64,000 bases of DNA from an uncultured Erythrobacter sp. (lineage in GTDB: Bacteria > Pseudomonadota > Alphaproteobacteria > Sphingomonadales > Sphingomonadaceae). The position numbers and the translations under genes are program-made. The notes under the pieces were generated by a model. That model saw only the letters and a list, made by a program, of their open reading frames with translations. It was not told where the DNA came from and searched no databases. The stretch lies in contig NZ_CANMPJ010000001.1 of the NCBI RefSeq assembly GCF_947499705.1, forward strand, positions 31,001-95,000, given 5' to 3'. Below, in pieces: positions 9,121-18,989 of the stretch (positions within the stretch are counted from its first letter, which is position 1; every line of letters begins with the position of its first letter).

Positions 9121-10737
9121 TTAGAAACTAACCCCAGCCCGCACATTGATCTGCGGTCCGTCCGGATCACTGCGTTCGCCGCTTCCACCCAGTGGAAACG
9201 CGCTTTCGACTTCGAAATCGAACACGCCCCAGCGTCCGCGCACACCCGGACCAGCTGAGAACAGCGAGCCTTCGCCAAAGTTCTGATCGATGTCGGACAC
9301 ATAGCCGCCGTCGATGAAGCTGTAGAGCTGGAGGAAATTGAGCGGCAGATCCTCGGTGTTCACCCGGTAGCGCAATTCGGCAAGGCCAGAGATTCCCTCG
9401 TCGCCGAGCACTTCGGCAAAATCGTAGCCGCGCACGCGGTACGCCCCGCCAAGCGAGAGCTCTTCGCTCGCCAGCAGCGGTCGATCCGCGAGTTGCCCGG
9501 CTGCGGAAAGGTAGACGTCAAGGCGTTTGACGACTGGGATGCGCGTGTCCGCGTTGAAGCGGAATTTGGTGAAGACACCGTCCCCGTCGCGGCGCGATGC
9601 GCTTGGATCGCCCAGGCGCGTTGCGCCGAGAATACCGAGGCCGCGCTCGACTGAAAGGCCGGTGCGAATGAATCCGCCGCCTGCCAATGCAAATCGAGTG
9701 CGCAAACCGGCTGATGCGGTGACCAGCGTGTCGTCGCGAAGTAAAGTGCCGAGCTCGTCCTGCTTGATCGAGATGTAGGCGACCTCGCCTTCGGCCCACA
9801 GGCTGCTTTTCTTCGTGCGTAGTAGCGGCGCGGTGATGCTGGCATTCGCGCGCACAGTGTCGCCGCTGATATCCGATCCGTCGAGAGAACCACCCGGTGC
9901 GGTCCCTCCCAAGGCGCCGCTGACGCGGGCAGTCACTCCGCCATCGGTCACTTGTGTTTCGTAGGAACCCGATACGAACAGCAGCTCATCCAGATCCACT
10001 GGATTGATGCGAACCGATGTTCGAAGCTCGTCGGAAGAAGCGAGAAGCCCGAAAACCCTCGTGGAGGCGTTTACGCGGATCGGGCCAAAGGTCTCGGTCC
10101 CGTAATTGTCCGCCGCAATCCGTCCGCGATTGTCGCGTTCGCCAAGCTTGACCACCAGAATCGAACGTCCGTCGTCACGATTCAACTTCGCACCGCGGAG
10201 GATCACGCCGGGAATGTCGGAGACCCTCAGCAAGGTGCTCTCAAGATCATTGCGGCGCGCAGGCCGCCCGATCAGATCATTCAGCATGGCCTGAGCCTGA
10301 GCGTTGGCCACGCCATCGATCTCAATTCCGTCGATCCGACCTTCGTCGATCGCGACCTCAATTATACCCATCGCGGCGGCATCTTCATCGATTGAGGTGC
10401 GCGCGTAAGGATACCCGGCTTCACGGGCCAGTTCGGCCAGTTCGTCAGTCAGCCGGTCGAGCACTTCATCGGTGAGTGGTTCGCCAAAAAACTGTTCAAC
10501 CACCGCTTGATATCGCGCGTCTTCGATTGCTTCATTGCCGCGGATAACAACCGCACCAATCTGATCGGTATTGTCGCTTTCACCGCTGTCGAAGCGCCCA
10601 TCGGGTTCCACTGTCAGAACATTGGCGAAAGCAATCCGCGGTCCCGCTGATCTCTCCTGCGCATGGGCAGCGTGCATGGGAATGCACACGGCAGCGCCCG
10701 CCATCAGCGTGCAGATCAGTGGAAGTCTGGTCCCCAT
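9121..10737 (-). CDS. ShlB/FhaC/HecB-family outer membrane transporter (TpsB-like)
   Basis: This 538-residue exported protein starts with a signal peptide (cleavage near AHA-QE, residue 26). POTRA-like modules follow at about residues 60-200 ('FFGEPLTDEVLDRLTDELAELA' region at 10430-10500). A 16-strand-type beta barrel runs to a C-terminal phenylalanine (RAGVSF), the outer-membrane insertion signal. The barrel has the VRGYDF motif at about residue 435, equivalent to the VRGY loop tip of FhaC-type two-partner secretion pores. TpsB proteins export a large TpsA partner through the outer membrane. No classical TpsA gene is adjacent; the divergent neighbour is a FecR-domain repeat protein, the best local candidate for a partner. 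Confidence 0.85.
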   Translation of the reverse strand: MGTRLPLICTLMAGAAVCIPMHAAHAQERSAGPRIAFANVLTVEPDGRFDSGESDNTDQIGAVVIRGNEAIEDARYQAVVEQFFGEPLTDEVLDRLTDELAELAREAGYPYARTSIDEDAAAMGIIEVAIDEGRIDGIEIDGVANAQAQAMLNDLIGRPARRNDLESTLLRVSDIPGVILRGAKLNRDDGRSILVVKLGERDNRGRIAADNYGTETFGPIRVNASTRVFGLLASSDELRTSVRINPVDLDELLFVSGSYETQVTDGGVTARVSGALGGTAPGGSLDGSDISGDTVRANASITAPLLRTKKSSLWAEGEVAYISIKQDELGTLLRDDTLVTASAGLRTRFALAGGGFIRTGLSVERGLGILGATRLGDPSASRRDGDGVFTKFRFNADTRIPVVKRLDVYLSAAGQLADRPLLASEELSLGGAYRVRGYDFAEVLGDEGISGLAELRYRVNTEDLPLNFLQLYSFIDGGYVSDIDQNFGEGSLFSAGPGVRGRWGVFDFEVESAFPLGGSGERSDPDGPQINVRAGVSF

Positions 10738-10887
10738 AGCGGGCCGCGAGTAACCAGCCGCGCCTAAGAAATCCTTACGTTGGGGGTCATTTTAACATTC
10801 TGGAAAGCAGTCGTTTTCACCACTCATTGATCCATGCCTGCGATAAGCGAGAGGGTATAGATAGACGAACTTCGATTTGGATTACCT

Positions 10888-12909
10888 ATGATTGCACATG
10901 CCAAGAAATCGCTAGCACTGGCGGCTTTGCTCGCCAGCACCAGCGCCCTTGCGGCCGCGCCCGATTGGCGCGTTTCGGAAGTAAGCGGCAGTGTGACCGT
11001 GAATCGCGGCGGCAAGGTGCTGTCCGTGCGGCAGGATTCGACACTGCGCCCCGGCGATGTGATCCGGACAGGCAGCAAGGGCCGTGCGGTTCTGGTGCGC
11101 GGCAAGGAATTCGTCGTGGTGTCTCCGGGTGCTCAGCTCAAGGTTGCCGTTCCTGAGGAATCCGGACCGGTCGTTCAGTTCTTCCAGTATCTCGGCAATG
11201 CGCTGTTCAAGATCGAAAAGAAATCGACCCCGCATTTCGGTGTCAAAACCCCGTATCTCGCCGCCGTCGTCAAAGGCACGACCTTTAACGTCTCAGTCGG
11301 CGCGGATCGCTCCAGCGTTCAGGTGACGGAAGGGGCAGTCGAAGTCGCAACCGGCGATGATCTCGAAGCGGCTCTGATTACTCCGGGTCTGATAGGCTTC
11401 GTCGATGCCGATGACGCAGGCGAGCTGATGGTGATTGCTGGCAGCCGCTCGGGCGAGGACCTTTCCGGTGCTGTGGTGCGCGGGACACCTGAATTTTTGA
11501 ACACGCCGCCTCAGGCGCGAAATGGTTTGGGTGATACGGACGGAGCTCCTGGAGCGTCGGGAATGACGCCGGCTGCAGGGCAGTCCAACCGTGTGCTAGG
11601 CCAGAACCCCGCACTCGCAAGTGCGGGCCAGCAGCTGGCTCTCAACCTGATGGATGATGACGTGTCTGGCGGAGCTTCGGCTGGTGAGATCGAACAGAGC
11701 GCGACCGTTCTTGACCAGGATCAGCCTGACGCACTTTTTGACGATGCTGGCGAAAGCAGCACTGATAGCGACGAAACGCAGGCAGTCGCGGCCGTTCCTG
11801 AGCCAGTGACAGAACTGGATGACAGCAGTCAGGAAGATGAGGTCGCGCCAGAACCAGAACCAGAACCGGAACCAGAACCTGTCGTACCAGAAGTCGCCGA
11901 TGATCAGGGCGCAGGAAGCGGTCCAACAGGCAATGACGAACAAGATGGAAGCGGCGTCGAAGAGGATATCGACGACGGCAGCTCTGGCGAAGTGGCGACG
12001 CTCGATGTGTCCCCTGACCAAACCGACGATCTTGGCGACGGCAATAATGGTCATGGCAATGACGCCGATGGCGGTGACGACAGCAATCCGGGCCAAGGCA
12101 ATGGCAACGGCAATGGCAACGGTAATGGCGGCGGCACCACCGGGAATGATGAGCTCGATGGAAGTGGCGTAGAGGTTGATATTAGCGACGGAGGATCGGC
12201 CCAAGTCGTACAGGTCGACGTAAATCAAAGTGCATTTGGTCCGGGAGGATTTGGCGGCAGTGACAGCAACGGCAACAGTGGTGATGACGCTGTAGTCGAC
12301 GCCGACGTCGATATCGATGTGGGTCTTGGCACCGATGACGGTCAGGATGATGGTAATAACGGCCATGGCAACGATCCGGACGGGACGGATGACAGCAATC
12401 CGGGGAATGGCACCGGCAATGGCCATGGAAATGGCAGTTCCGCGGGCGACGAACGCGACGGAAGCGGCGTTGAAGAAGACATCGATTCTGGCAGCTCAGA
12501 TGACGCGATAGACGTCGGCATCGACGACGGGAACGCGGACGGCGATGATGCCGGCGGGCAAGGTGGCAATGGCGGAATCTGCCTTGGCAATTTCTGTTTC
12601 GATCTGCGCGGCGATGAAGACGAAGATGGCCGCGACGAGAATGACGATGGTGATGGCCGCGCGTGCGGGCGCATCCTTTGTGTTGAAGGGCCCGGCATCG
12701 ACGAGGACGATGGCGACGACGGCGAAGATGGTACCGAAGACGAAGATGATATCGACATCGGTGATGACTTAGACCTCGACCTCGACGATGATGATGATGG
12801 CAACAACGGCCATGGCAACGATGACGACGACGACGATGACAGCAACCCGGGCAAGGGTAATGGCAAAGGTCGCGGCAACGGCAACGGTCACGGGGGTGAC
12901 GACGATTGA
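10888..12909 (+). CDS. Exported FecR-domain protein with acidic Asp/Gly/Asn-rich repeats
   Basis: The 673-residue protein has a signal peptide (cleavage near LAA-APDW, residue 24). A FecR-like beta domain spans about residues 30-160, including 'LRPGDVIRTGSKGRAVLV', 'HFGVKTPYLAAVVKGT' and 'VTEGAVEV'. From about residue 290 the chain becomes low-complexity and strongly acidic. Three copies of DGNNGHGND followed by DDSNPG and GNGNG runs start near 12037, 12346 and 12794, and three copies of a 'DGSGVE-DI' module occur. Two cysteine pairs, CLGNFC (about 565-570) and CGRILC (about 593-598), interrupt the repeats. It lacks the TonB-signalling context of classical FecR. The composition suggests a cation-binding surface or secreted protein, perhaps exported by the divergent TpsB-like pore. 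Confidence 0.8.
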   Translation: MIAHAKKSLALAALLASTSALAAAPDWRVSEVSGSVTVNRGGKVLSVRQDSTLRPGDVIRTGSKGRAVLVRGKEFVVVSPGAQLKVAVPEESGPVVQFFQYLGNALFKIEKKSTPHFGVKTPYLAAVVKGTTFNVSVGADRSSVQVTEGAVEVATGDDLEAALITPGLIGFVDADDAGELMVIAGSRSGEDLSGAVVRGTPEFLNTPPQARNGLGDTDGAPGASGMTPAAGQSNRVLGQNPALASAGQQLALNLMDDDVSGGASAGEIEQSATVLDQDQPDALFDDAGESSTDSDETQAVAAVPEPVTELDDSSQEDEVAPEPEPEPEPEPVVPEVADDQGAGSGPTGNDEQDGSGVEEDIDDGSSGEVATLDVSPDQTDDLGDGNNGHGNDADGGDDSNPGQGNGNGNGNGNGGGTTGNDELDGSGVEVDISDGGSAQVVQVDVNQSAFGPGGFGGSDSNGNSGDDAVVDADVDIDVGLGTDDGQDDGNNGHGNDPDGTDDSNPGNGTGNGHGNGSSAGDERDGSGVEEDIDSGSSDDAIDVGIDDGNADGDDAGGQGGNGGICLGNFCFDLRGDEDEDGRDENDDGDGRACGRILCVEGPGIDEDDGDDGEDGTEDEDDIDIGDDLDLDLDDDDDGNNGHGNDDDDDDDSNPGKGNGKGRGNGNGHGGDDD

Positions 12910-13047
12910 ACCGTAGTGGGAATGATGGATAAGCGTGTGCAGAGCTCCGACTGTCGCTGTTCTTCAAATCGCAAACGGCCCGGTAACCCTTTCCAGTCAT
13001 AGTGCGCTGTTCTTGGGCGAGATTTCTCGCGCAGCAGGAGACGGGCA

Positions 13048-15381
13048 GTGTGGCTGACGCGAATTTCGCGTGAGAATCGTGATGCACAGATTGGCGCCGC
13101 AGCATTTGCGGCTGCCTGCATCGTCGCGCTTGCCATGGTCATTTCGGGCTTCGCGCACTTCCTTGAGCAGAGCCTCCATGATGGCCGCGATCAAATGCGG
13201 CTCTCCCCTGCGTCCGGTGACATTGCGATTGTCGAGATCGACGGGCGTTCGCTAGAGGCGCTCGATCAATGGCCCTGGCCGCGCGGTCACTACGCTTCGG
13301 CAATCACTGAACTCGATCGACTGGGCGCGGCACAGATTGCCTTCGATGTCGATTTTTCCGCGAATTCGTCGATTGAGGAAGATGGGAAGCTCGCGAAGGC
13401 GTTTGCCGCGATCAGTCAGCCTGCGATCCTGCCGACTTTCCGGCAGACCAATGAAGCCGGCGGCAGTCAAACCATCACCGAAACGCTGCCGATCCCGAAG
13501 TTCCGTGAGCACACCTTTGTCGCATCGGTGAATGTCGCTCCTTCCGCCAATGGCAGGATCACGCTCTATCCTCACGGCACGACCACGAATGGCACCGCCC
13601 GTCCGTCGCTGGCGAATATGCTGGCCAAGACCAGCGGCGAGGTCGATCAGTCTTTCAGAGTCGATCAGGCGATCGACATTTACTCCATCCCGCGCATCTC
13701 GTTCGTCGATCTTGTCGAAGGCCGCGTTCCGCGTTCCGCGATCGCTGGTAAGCGGGTTGTGATCGGGGCCACCGCCATTGAGCTGTTCGATCGCTATCCC
13801 ACTGCGCTTTTCGGCGTTCAGCCCGGTGTAGTGATCCAGGTTCAAGCGGCCGAGACGCTGCTCCAAGGCCGGGCGAGAGGCGGAACAGGTCAATTGATGC
13901 CGCTGATCGCCGTTGCGCTGGTATTGGGAGCATTCCTGTGGCGCCGCGGGCGTTCGGGCAAGGGAGCGGCCAAAGGCACTGCCGTGGCAGCCGTCCTGGC
14001 TGTTTCGCTTGTCGCTTTGGCGTTGGCATTTGATCAAGCGGCGCTGCCATATGTTCCATTGACCGGCGCTTTGGCATTTCTGATCACCTATTTCGCTGCG
14101 CGCAGAGCAATCAAGGCGGGTGTGAGCTTGCAGGCGGAGCGTTTGACCGACACCGCATCACAGCTTCCTAATCGTACGGCCATGCAGATTGGCCTGAAGC
14201 GCCGAGAAAACACCATGATCGCTGTGGCGCGAGTGGCAGATTTTGGCGAAGTACTGACTGCGCTCGGCATTTCGCATGTCGCCGAACTCGACCGTGCTAT
14301 CGCAAGGCGGCTTCGTTTGATGTCGGGCGTGGCGGAAGTCTACCGGCTGGAGAATGGCCTATTTGGCTGGTTCATGCCTGACGAACACGCCTCCGATCTG
14401 GATGACGCGTTTGCGGCTGCCCGATCATTGTTCACCGCACCATTCGAAATCGCAGGTGAACGGCTGCGCCTCGGGGTTCATTTTGGCAATGCGACCGACT
14501 CGATCGACAATGCCGAGGCAGCGTCGGAAATGGCCCGCAAGCGCGGGCTGAGCTGGTCTTCGAACGCGCGCGGGCTTCACGAAGAAACGCAGTTCCGCCA
14601 ACGCCTGCTAGGTGAGCTTGACGATGCGCTGAGCAACGGCGCAATTTCGGTCGTGTTTCAGCCCAAACTGCAACTGTCCGACCAAACCATCTCCGCCGGC
14701 GAATGTTTGGTGCGCTGGAACAGCCCTCAATTGGGTCAGATTTCTCCAGCGGACTTTATTCCGATCCTCGAAGAGAAGGGCAGGATTTTCGATCTGACTC
14801 TCTTCGTTCTGCGAGAAGCATTGCGGTGCCGAGATGACGCCAGAGATTCGGGGCAGGCCTTGAACCTTGCTGTCAATGTGTCGGCGCAGTTGCTTTCGGA
14901 TGATGAGTTCATCCAGACCGCGTCAGCGATCCTGAAAGACAACGGTGCGCCCGAAAATGGCGGAATAACGCTTGAGATCACTGAGAGCGCGCCGCTGGTC
15001 GATTCCGTTTCCGCGCGGTCGGCGCTCGAAGCCCTGTCTGCCGCTGGCGCGCGAATTTCGATCGACGACTACGGAACCGGACAGGCCTCGCTCAACTACC
15101 TTCAGGATTTCCCCGCGCAGGAAATCAAGCTGGATCAGAGCTTTGTTCGCAATCTGGTCGCCGACCGCAAGGATCGCATCATGGTCCAGTCGACCATCGA
15201 GCTCGCCCACGCGCTTGGGTTCGATATCGTCGCCGAGGGCGTGGAAGATGCAGAAGTGCTGCAATCGCTCGCGCAGCTTGGGTGCGACTACGCGCAGGGC
15301 TGGGAGATTGGCAAACCGGTCGACTGGACCGAATTCTCGGCAATGCTCGGCGACAGAAAAGCCATGCAAGCGGCTGCTTGA
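13048..15381 (+). CDS. CHASE2 sensor with degenerate GGDEF and EAL c-di-GMP phosphodiesterase domain
   Basis: The 777-residue membrane protein has one N-terminal transmembrane helix and an extracytoplasmic CHASE2 domain (about residues 45-290, with 'AIVEIDGRSLEAL' and 'WPWPRGHYA'). Three further membrane helices follow (about 290-350). A GGDEF-like domain (about 365-500) has the active-site motif replaced by NGLFGW, and the EAL domain covers about 515-765. In the EAL domain the signature reads ECL; the other metal and catalytic positions (NVSA, EITES, DDYGTG, IKLDQ, AEGVE, QGWEIGKP) are present, so c-di-GMP hydrolysis is plausible. Translation starts at a GTG with AGGAG 8 bases upstream. It follows the FecR-domain gene in the same direction and ends 18 bases from the convergent xylA. 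Confidence 0.88.
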   Translation: MWLTRISRENRDAQIGAAAFAAACIVALAMVISGFAHFLEQSLHDGRDQMRLSPASGDIAIVEIDGRSLEALDQWPWPRGHYASAITELDRLGAAQIAFDVDFSANSSIEEDGKLAKAFAAISQPAILPTFRQTNEAGGSQTITETLPIPKFREHTFVASVNVAPSANGRITLYPHGTTTNGTARPSLANMLAKTSGEVDQSFRVDQAIDIYSIPRISFVDLVEGRVPRSAIAGKRVVIGATAIELFDRYPTALFGVQPGVVIQVQAAETLLQGRARGGTGQLMPLIAVALVLGAFLWRRGRSGKGAAKGTAVAAVLAVSLVALALAFDQAALPYVPLTGALAFLITYFAARRAIKAGVSLQAERLTDTASQLPNRTAMQIGLKRRENTMIAVARVADFGEVLTALGISHVAELDRAIARRLRLMSGVAEVYRLENGLFGWFMPDEHASDLDDAFAAARSLFTAPFEIAGERLRLGVHFGNATDSIDNAEAASEMARKRGLSWSSNARGLHEETQFRQRLLGELDDALSNGAISVVFQPKLQLSDQTISAGECLVRWNSPQLGQISPADFIPILEEKGRIFDLTLFVLREALRCRDDARDSGQALNLAVNVSAQLLSDDEFIQTASAILKDNGAPENGGITLEITESAPLVDSVSARSALEALSAAGARISIDDYGTGQASLNYLQDFPAQEIKLDQSFVRNLVADRKDRIMVQSTIELAHALGFDIVAEGVEDAEVLQSLAQLGCDYAQGWEIGKPVDWTEFSAMLGDRKAMQAAA

Positions 15382-15399
15382 TCCCGTCACTACGTCAAT

Positions 15400-16713
15400 T
15401 CAAGCGAACCGGTTGATCAGGTTCTCAAGATACTCCTGGCGACCGGAAATGGGCCTAGGTTCCAGGTTGTTTTCCAGAGCGTAGTCCGCAGCCTGATCAA
15501 GAGCCAGCTCACCGCTGAGCACCTTCGCACCGAAATCGCCTTTCCAACCGGCGTAGCGTTGCTCGACAAAGCCACCAAGTTCGCCATCTTCGATCATGCT
15601 GGCTGCAGCCAGCAGAGCTTTTGCCATCACATCGACGCCGCCGATATGCGCAAAGAACAAGTCTTCAGCATCGATCGACTGGCGGCGAACCTTCGCATCG
15701 AAGTTGAAGCCGCCTGTCTCGAAGCCTCCGCCCTTGAGCAATTCGTAGATTGCCAGGGTCATCTCGGGGACGCTGTTCGGAAACTGATCGGTGTCCCAAC
15801 CATTTTGCGGGTCACCGCGATTGATGTCGATCGAACCCATAATGCCCAACGCGTTCGCTGTGGCGATTTCGTGCTCGAAACTGTTGCCTGCCAAGGTTGC
15901 GTGATTGGCCTCGATATTGACCTTCACTTCGTTCTCGAGCCCGTATTTTTTCAGGAAGCCGTAAACGGTCGCAGTGTCCCGGTCATACTGATGCTTCGTG
16001 GGTTCGTGGGGTTTGGGCTCAATCAGGATTGCCCCTTCGAAACCGATCTTGTGCTTGTGTTCGACAACCATGTTCATGAACCGGCCAAGCTGATCGAGTT
16101 CCTGTCCGATATCGGTGTTCAGGATCGTGTCGTAGCCTTCGCGTCCACCCCAAAGCACGTAGTTTGCGCCACCCAAGCGATTGGTGACTTCCATCATTGA
16201 TCGGACCTGATGTGCAGCCCATGCGAAAACATCGGGATTGGGATTGGTGGCAGCGCCTGCTGCATAACGCGGATGGCTGAACAGGTTGGCTGTGCCCCAG
16301 AGCAATTGCACCCCGGTCTGCTCGATCTTTTCGGCCATCTTGTCGGCAATTGCATCGAGCTCGCGCGAATAACCGGCAATGTCCTCATAATCGGCGATCG
16401 CGTCCACGTCGTGGAAACAGAAGAATGGCGCGCTCAGCTTGGCGAACATATCGAACGCGGCGTCGAGCTTGATCTGTGCGAGGTCCGGCGTGACCGGATC
16501 GCCGGGCTTCCATGGCCGGTCGAACGTGCCCGCGCCGAAGATATCGTGGCCGGGCCACGCGAATGTGTGCCAGTAACATACCGCCCAGCGCAGATGGTCG
16601 CGCATCGATTTGCCCAAGACCACGCGGTCCGCGTCATAATATCGATAGGCTAGCGGATTGGTGCTGTCGGGCCCTTCATAGGCAATGGCGGGAAGGTCGG
16701 CGAAATAGCCCAT
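15400..16713 (-). CDS. xylA: Xylose isomerase
   Basis: The enzyme interconverts D-xylose and D-xylulose in the isomerase route of xylose use. At 437 residues it is the long (class II) form. Diagnostic segments are the FHDVD catalytic-His region, [20 protein letters not shown] with metal-binding residues, [12 protein letters not shown] and [17 protein letters not shown]. The ATG overlaps the xylB stop by one base. It is the last gene of the operon that begins with the sugar porter near 20390. Confidence 0.97.
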   Translation of the reverse strand: MGYFADLPAIAYEGPDSTNPLAYRYYDADRVVLGKSMRDHLRWAVCYWHTFAWPGHDIFGAGTFDRPWKPGDPVTPDLAQIKLDAAFDMFAKLSAPFFCFHDVDAIADYEDIAGYSRELDAIADKMAEKIEQTGVQLLWGTANLFSHPRYAAGAATNPNPDVFAWAAHQVRSMMEVTNRLGGANYVLWGGREGYDTILNTDIGQELDQLGRFMNMVVEHKHKIGFEGAILIEPKPHEPTKHQYDRDTATVYGFLKKYGLENEVKVNIEANHATLAGNSFEHEIATANALGIMGSIDINRGDPQNGWDTDQFPNSVPEMTLAIYELLKGGGFETGGFNFDAKVRRQSIDAEDLFFAHIGGVDVMAKALLAAASMIEDGELGGFVEQRYAGWKGDFGAKVLSGELALDQAADYALENNLEPRPISGRQEYLENLINRFA

Positions 16714-18140
16714 CAGATGTCTCCGAAACTGGATTTGAGTGTTGGATAGAGCGAGCGGAACAGCGCCAACCGCTGCTCATCATTCGATTGCGGAGTGACC
16801 TCAGCGAGAATGTCCGGCTGAGTGCAAACCTCAGCGACGGGTTCCTGATCGACGGCCAGGCGGGCCAGCCGCGCGGCGCCACTCGCCGGGCCGACGCTTG
16901 ACCCATCGCGGTAGATCAGCGGGATTTGCAGAACGTCCGCAAGGATTTGCGCCCAATATTCCGAGCGAGCGCCGCCGCCGATGACTGACAATTCGGCAGG
17001 TCGGGACGTCATTGTGTCAAGCCCGTCTCGCAGGCCGAATGCCACGCCTTCGAGCACCGATCTGACCAATTCTGCCGGACCGGTACCGTGTGTGAGATTG
17101 AAGAACGTGCCTTTTGCCGTTGGATCGTTGTGCGGCGTGCGTTCGCCCGAAAGATAGGGGAGGAAGATTGGCAGATCGGACCGGGCGACTTCGCTCGATT
17201 CAGCTGCCGCTAGAGCGCTCGCGACATCTTCGAAACCCGTCAGCCGGGAGACCCAATCGAGACATGCCGCCGCCGAAAGCATAACGCTCATTGTATGCCA
17301 GCGGCCGGGCAATGCGTGGCAAAAGGCGTGAACCCCGCGTGCGGGATCGGGTTCGAACTGCTTGCCCGCTGCGAAAACGACACCTGAAGTTCCGAGGCTG
17401 AGAAACGCCTCGCCTGGCTCTGTCACGCCTGCGCCAATGGCACCGGCGGCCTGATCTCCGCCCCCTCCGGCGACGGCGACTATGGGAAGCCCCAGCTCAT
17501 CGGCAATGCTTTGACGAAGCATGCCGGAAGTCTCGGAGCCTTCACCAAGACTGGGCATGTGGCTCTCGTCGAGCCCCACTGCGTCAAGCATTTCGGGCGA
17601 CCAGCGGCGATGCGCAATGTCGAGCCACAGCGTGCCCGACGCATCCGACATATCGCTGACCTTGTCGCCGGTCAGGATCAGGCGGATGTAATCCTTGGGC
17701 AGAAGCACTTTCCGGACTGACGCAAAGACCTGCGGTTCATTGTCTCGCAGCCACGCCAGTTTCGGTGCCGTAAAGCCCGGCATAGCGAGGTTGCCGGTCT
17801 GTTTGCGAGCCAGCGCGTCAAGCCGTGTCCCTTGCGCTGCGCTGCGCCCGTCGTTCCACAGGATCGCGGGCCGCAGCACCTCGTCACTTGCGCTGAGCAC
17901 CACTGCGCCATGCATCTGCCCGGATAGGCCGAGCCCCCGAATTCCAGCTCGAAGATCGGCTGGCAGCGCCAAGATGGAAGCCTTGGTCGCATCCCACCAA
18001 ACGGCCGGATCCTGTTCGGACCAGAGTGGGTGCGGCCTCTGCACGGACAGCGGCTCGACGCTTTGGGCCAGGACGGAACCGATTTCACCGAGAATGACGC
18101 TCTTTACGCCCGACGTGCCGATATCGATGCCCAGCCACAT
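16713..18140 (-). CDS. xylB: Xylulokinase
   Basis: This FGGY-family kinase of about 475 residues phosphorylates D-xylulose to the 5-phosphate. It begins [16 protein letters not shown] with the first phosphate-binding loop, has [10 protein letters not shown] soon after, and has the C-terminal [11 protein letters not shown] segment. An ATG ten codons further upstream exists, but the ATG at 18140 has AAGGAG at proper spacing and fits the family start. Its ATG overlaps the mutarotase TGA, and its stop overlaps the xylA ATG, so translation is coupled on both sides. Confidence 0.96.
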   Translation of the reverse strand: MWLGIDIGTSGVKSVILGEIGSVLAQSVEPLSVQRPHPLWSEQDPAVWWDATKASILALPADLRAGIRGLGLSGQMHGAVVLSASDEVLRPAILWNDGRSAAQGTRLDALARKQTGNLAMPGFTAPKLAWLRDNEPQVFASVRKVLLPKDYIRLILTGDKVSDMSDASGTLWLDIAHRRWSPEMLDAVGLDESHMPSLGEGSETSGMLRQSIADELGLPIVAVAGGGGDQAAGAIGAGVTEPGEAFLSLGTSGVVFAAGKQFEPDPARGVHAFCHALPGRWHTMSVMLSAAACLDWVSRLTGFEDVASALAAAESSEVARSDLPIFLPYLSGERTPHNDPTAKGTFFNLTHGTGPAELVRSVLEGVAFGLRDGLDTMTSRPAELSVIGGGARSEYWAQILADVLQIPLIYRDGSSVGPASGAARLARLAVDQEPVAEVCTQPDILAEVTPQSNDEQRLALFRSLYPTLKSSFGDI

Positions 18141-18985
18141 CAGACAGTCTCCTTTAGCATGAAGGAGCATTCGACCGAGAAGCTCTCACCCGGCTCGAGC
18201 ATTTGCAGTCCGGTCTCTTCTCGGCCCAGCGGGCTGTTGATCGCGTCCGGGATGTGGCTGACTGGCTCAACACAAAGGAAGTCTGCGCCAGGCGGTGTGT
18301 AGACATGTGTGAAGGGTAGGTTTGCGCTTGGTCTCATCGTCAGGACGTGGCCCGGCCATGCCAATTGAATGGATTGGCTGCCGCCAGTGAAGCAATTGTC
18401 GAAACCTTGATCGGCAAACCATTCTGGTTGCCGGTCTAGCAGGCGGTGTTGAGCGGGCAGACGATCAGGTCCCGTTTGCCAATAGCCGTCGAAGGCGCCG
18501 CTCAGAGTCGCTCTCTCCCGCGGGAAGTACGGGTGCAACCCCAGACCCGCGGGCATTGGCACTTTGTCGGTATTGGTGAGCGTGAGCGTGTGTGAATAGC
18601 CATTCTCCAGCAGCTGGATGTGCTGCTCACTTGAGAATGTCCATGGCCAAATGGACCCATCATGGGCGAGCCCCAACGTAGCTGCATCTTGTCCCGATTG
18701 TTTGACCGACCACGGGCTGACCCAGCCAAGGCCGTGGATTGCATGGTGTGGATCGACGCCCTTCTGGGACATCGGGATCGTCCTGATCTCTCCCGTTCGC
18801 GACACACGACCATCCGCAATGCGATTGCAGAATGGCACAAGCGGAAAGCACGCCAGATCAGTCGGGTGATCCCCGCCTGCATGCGGGCGGAACACATCAA
18901 TGCCGCGCCACAGGAAAGAGGTTACGCCGCCACCTTTCCACGGATCGAGGGTGATCTCCAAATCGTCTGAGGTCAGCCTCAACAC
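18140..18985 (-). CDS. Aldose 1-epimerase (mutarotase)
   Basis: The 281-residue protein is of the galactose-mutarotase fold and would interconvert alpha and beta anomers of the sugar entering the xylose pathway. Supporting parts are 'CFPLVPFCNRIADGR', 'HHAIHGLGW' with its histidine, 'GLGLHPYFPR' and the late acidic 'FLCVEPVSH' segment. A longer frame to 19087 exists, but its first 34 residues overlap the transporter end and look like shadow coding. I chose the GTG at 18985, which has GGAGG 7-8 bases upstream and sits 4 bases after the transporter stop. Confidence 0.85.
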   Translation of the reverse strand: MLRLTSDDLEITLDPWKGGGVTSFLWRGIDVFRPHAGGDHPTDLACFPLVPFCNRIADGRVSRTGEIRTIPMSQKGVDPHHAIHGLGWVSPWSVKQSGQDAATLGLAHDGSIWPWTFSSEQHIQLLENGYSHTLTLTNTDKVPMPAGLGLHPYFPRERATLSGAFDGYWQTGPDRLPAQHRLLDRQPEWFADQGFDNCFTGGSQSIQLAWPGHVLTMRPSANLPFTHVYTPPGADFLCVEPVSHIPDAINSPLGREETGLQMLEPGESFSVECSFMLKETV

Positions 18986-18989
18986 ACGT

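Noticed and set aside
12030..12900. Regularly repeated DNA units that might suggest a CRISPR or minisatellite array.
   Set aside because: Units are of unequal length, lie in frame inside a coding sequence and encode Asp/Gly/Asn modules; there are no unique spacers.
11596..13105. Long minus-strand frames rich in Ile/Val/Ala or His/Arg/Cys opposite the FecR-domain gene.
   Set aside because: They are produced by the GAC/GGC/AAT repeat composition of the plus-strand gene.
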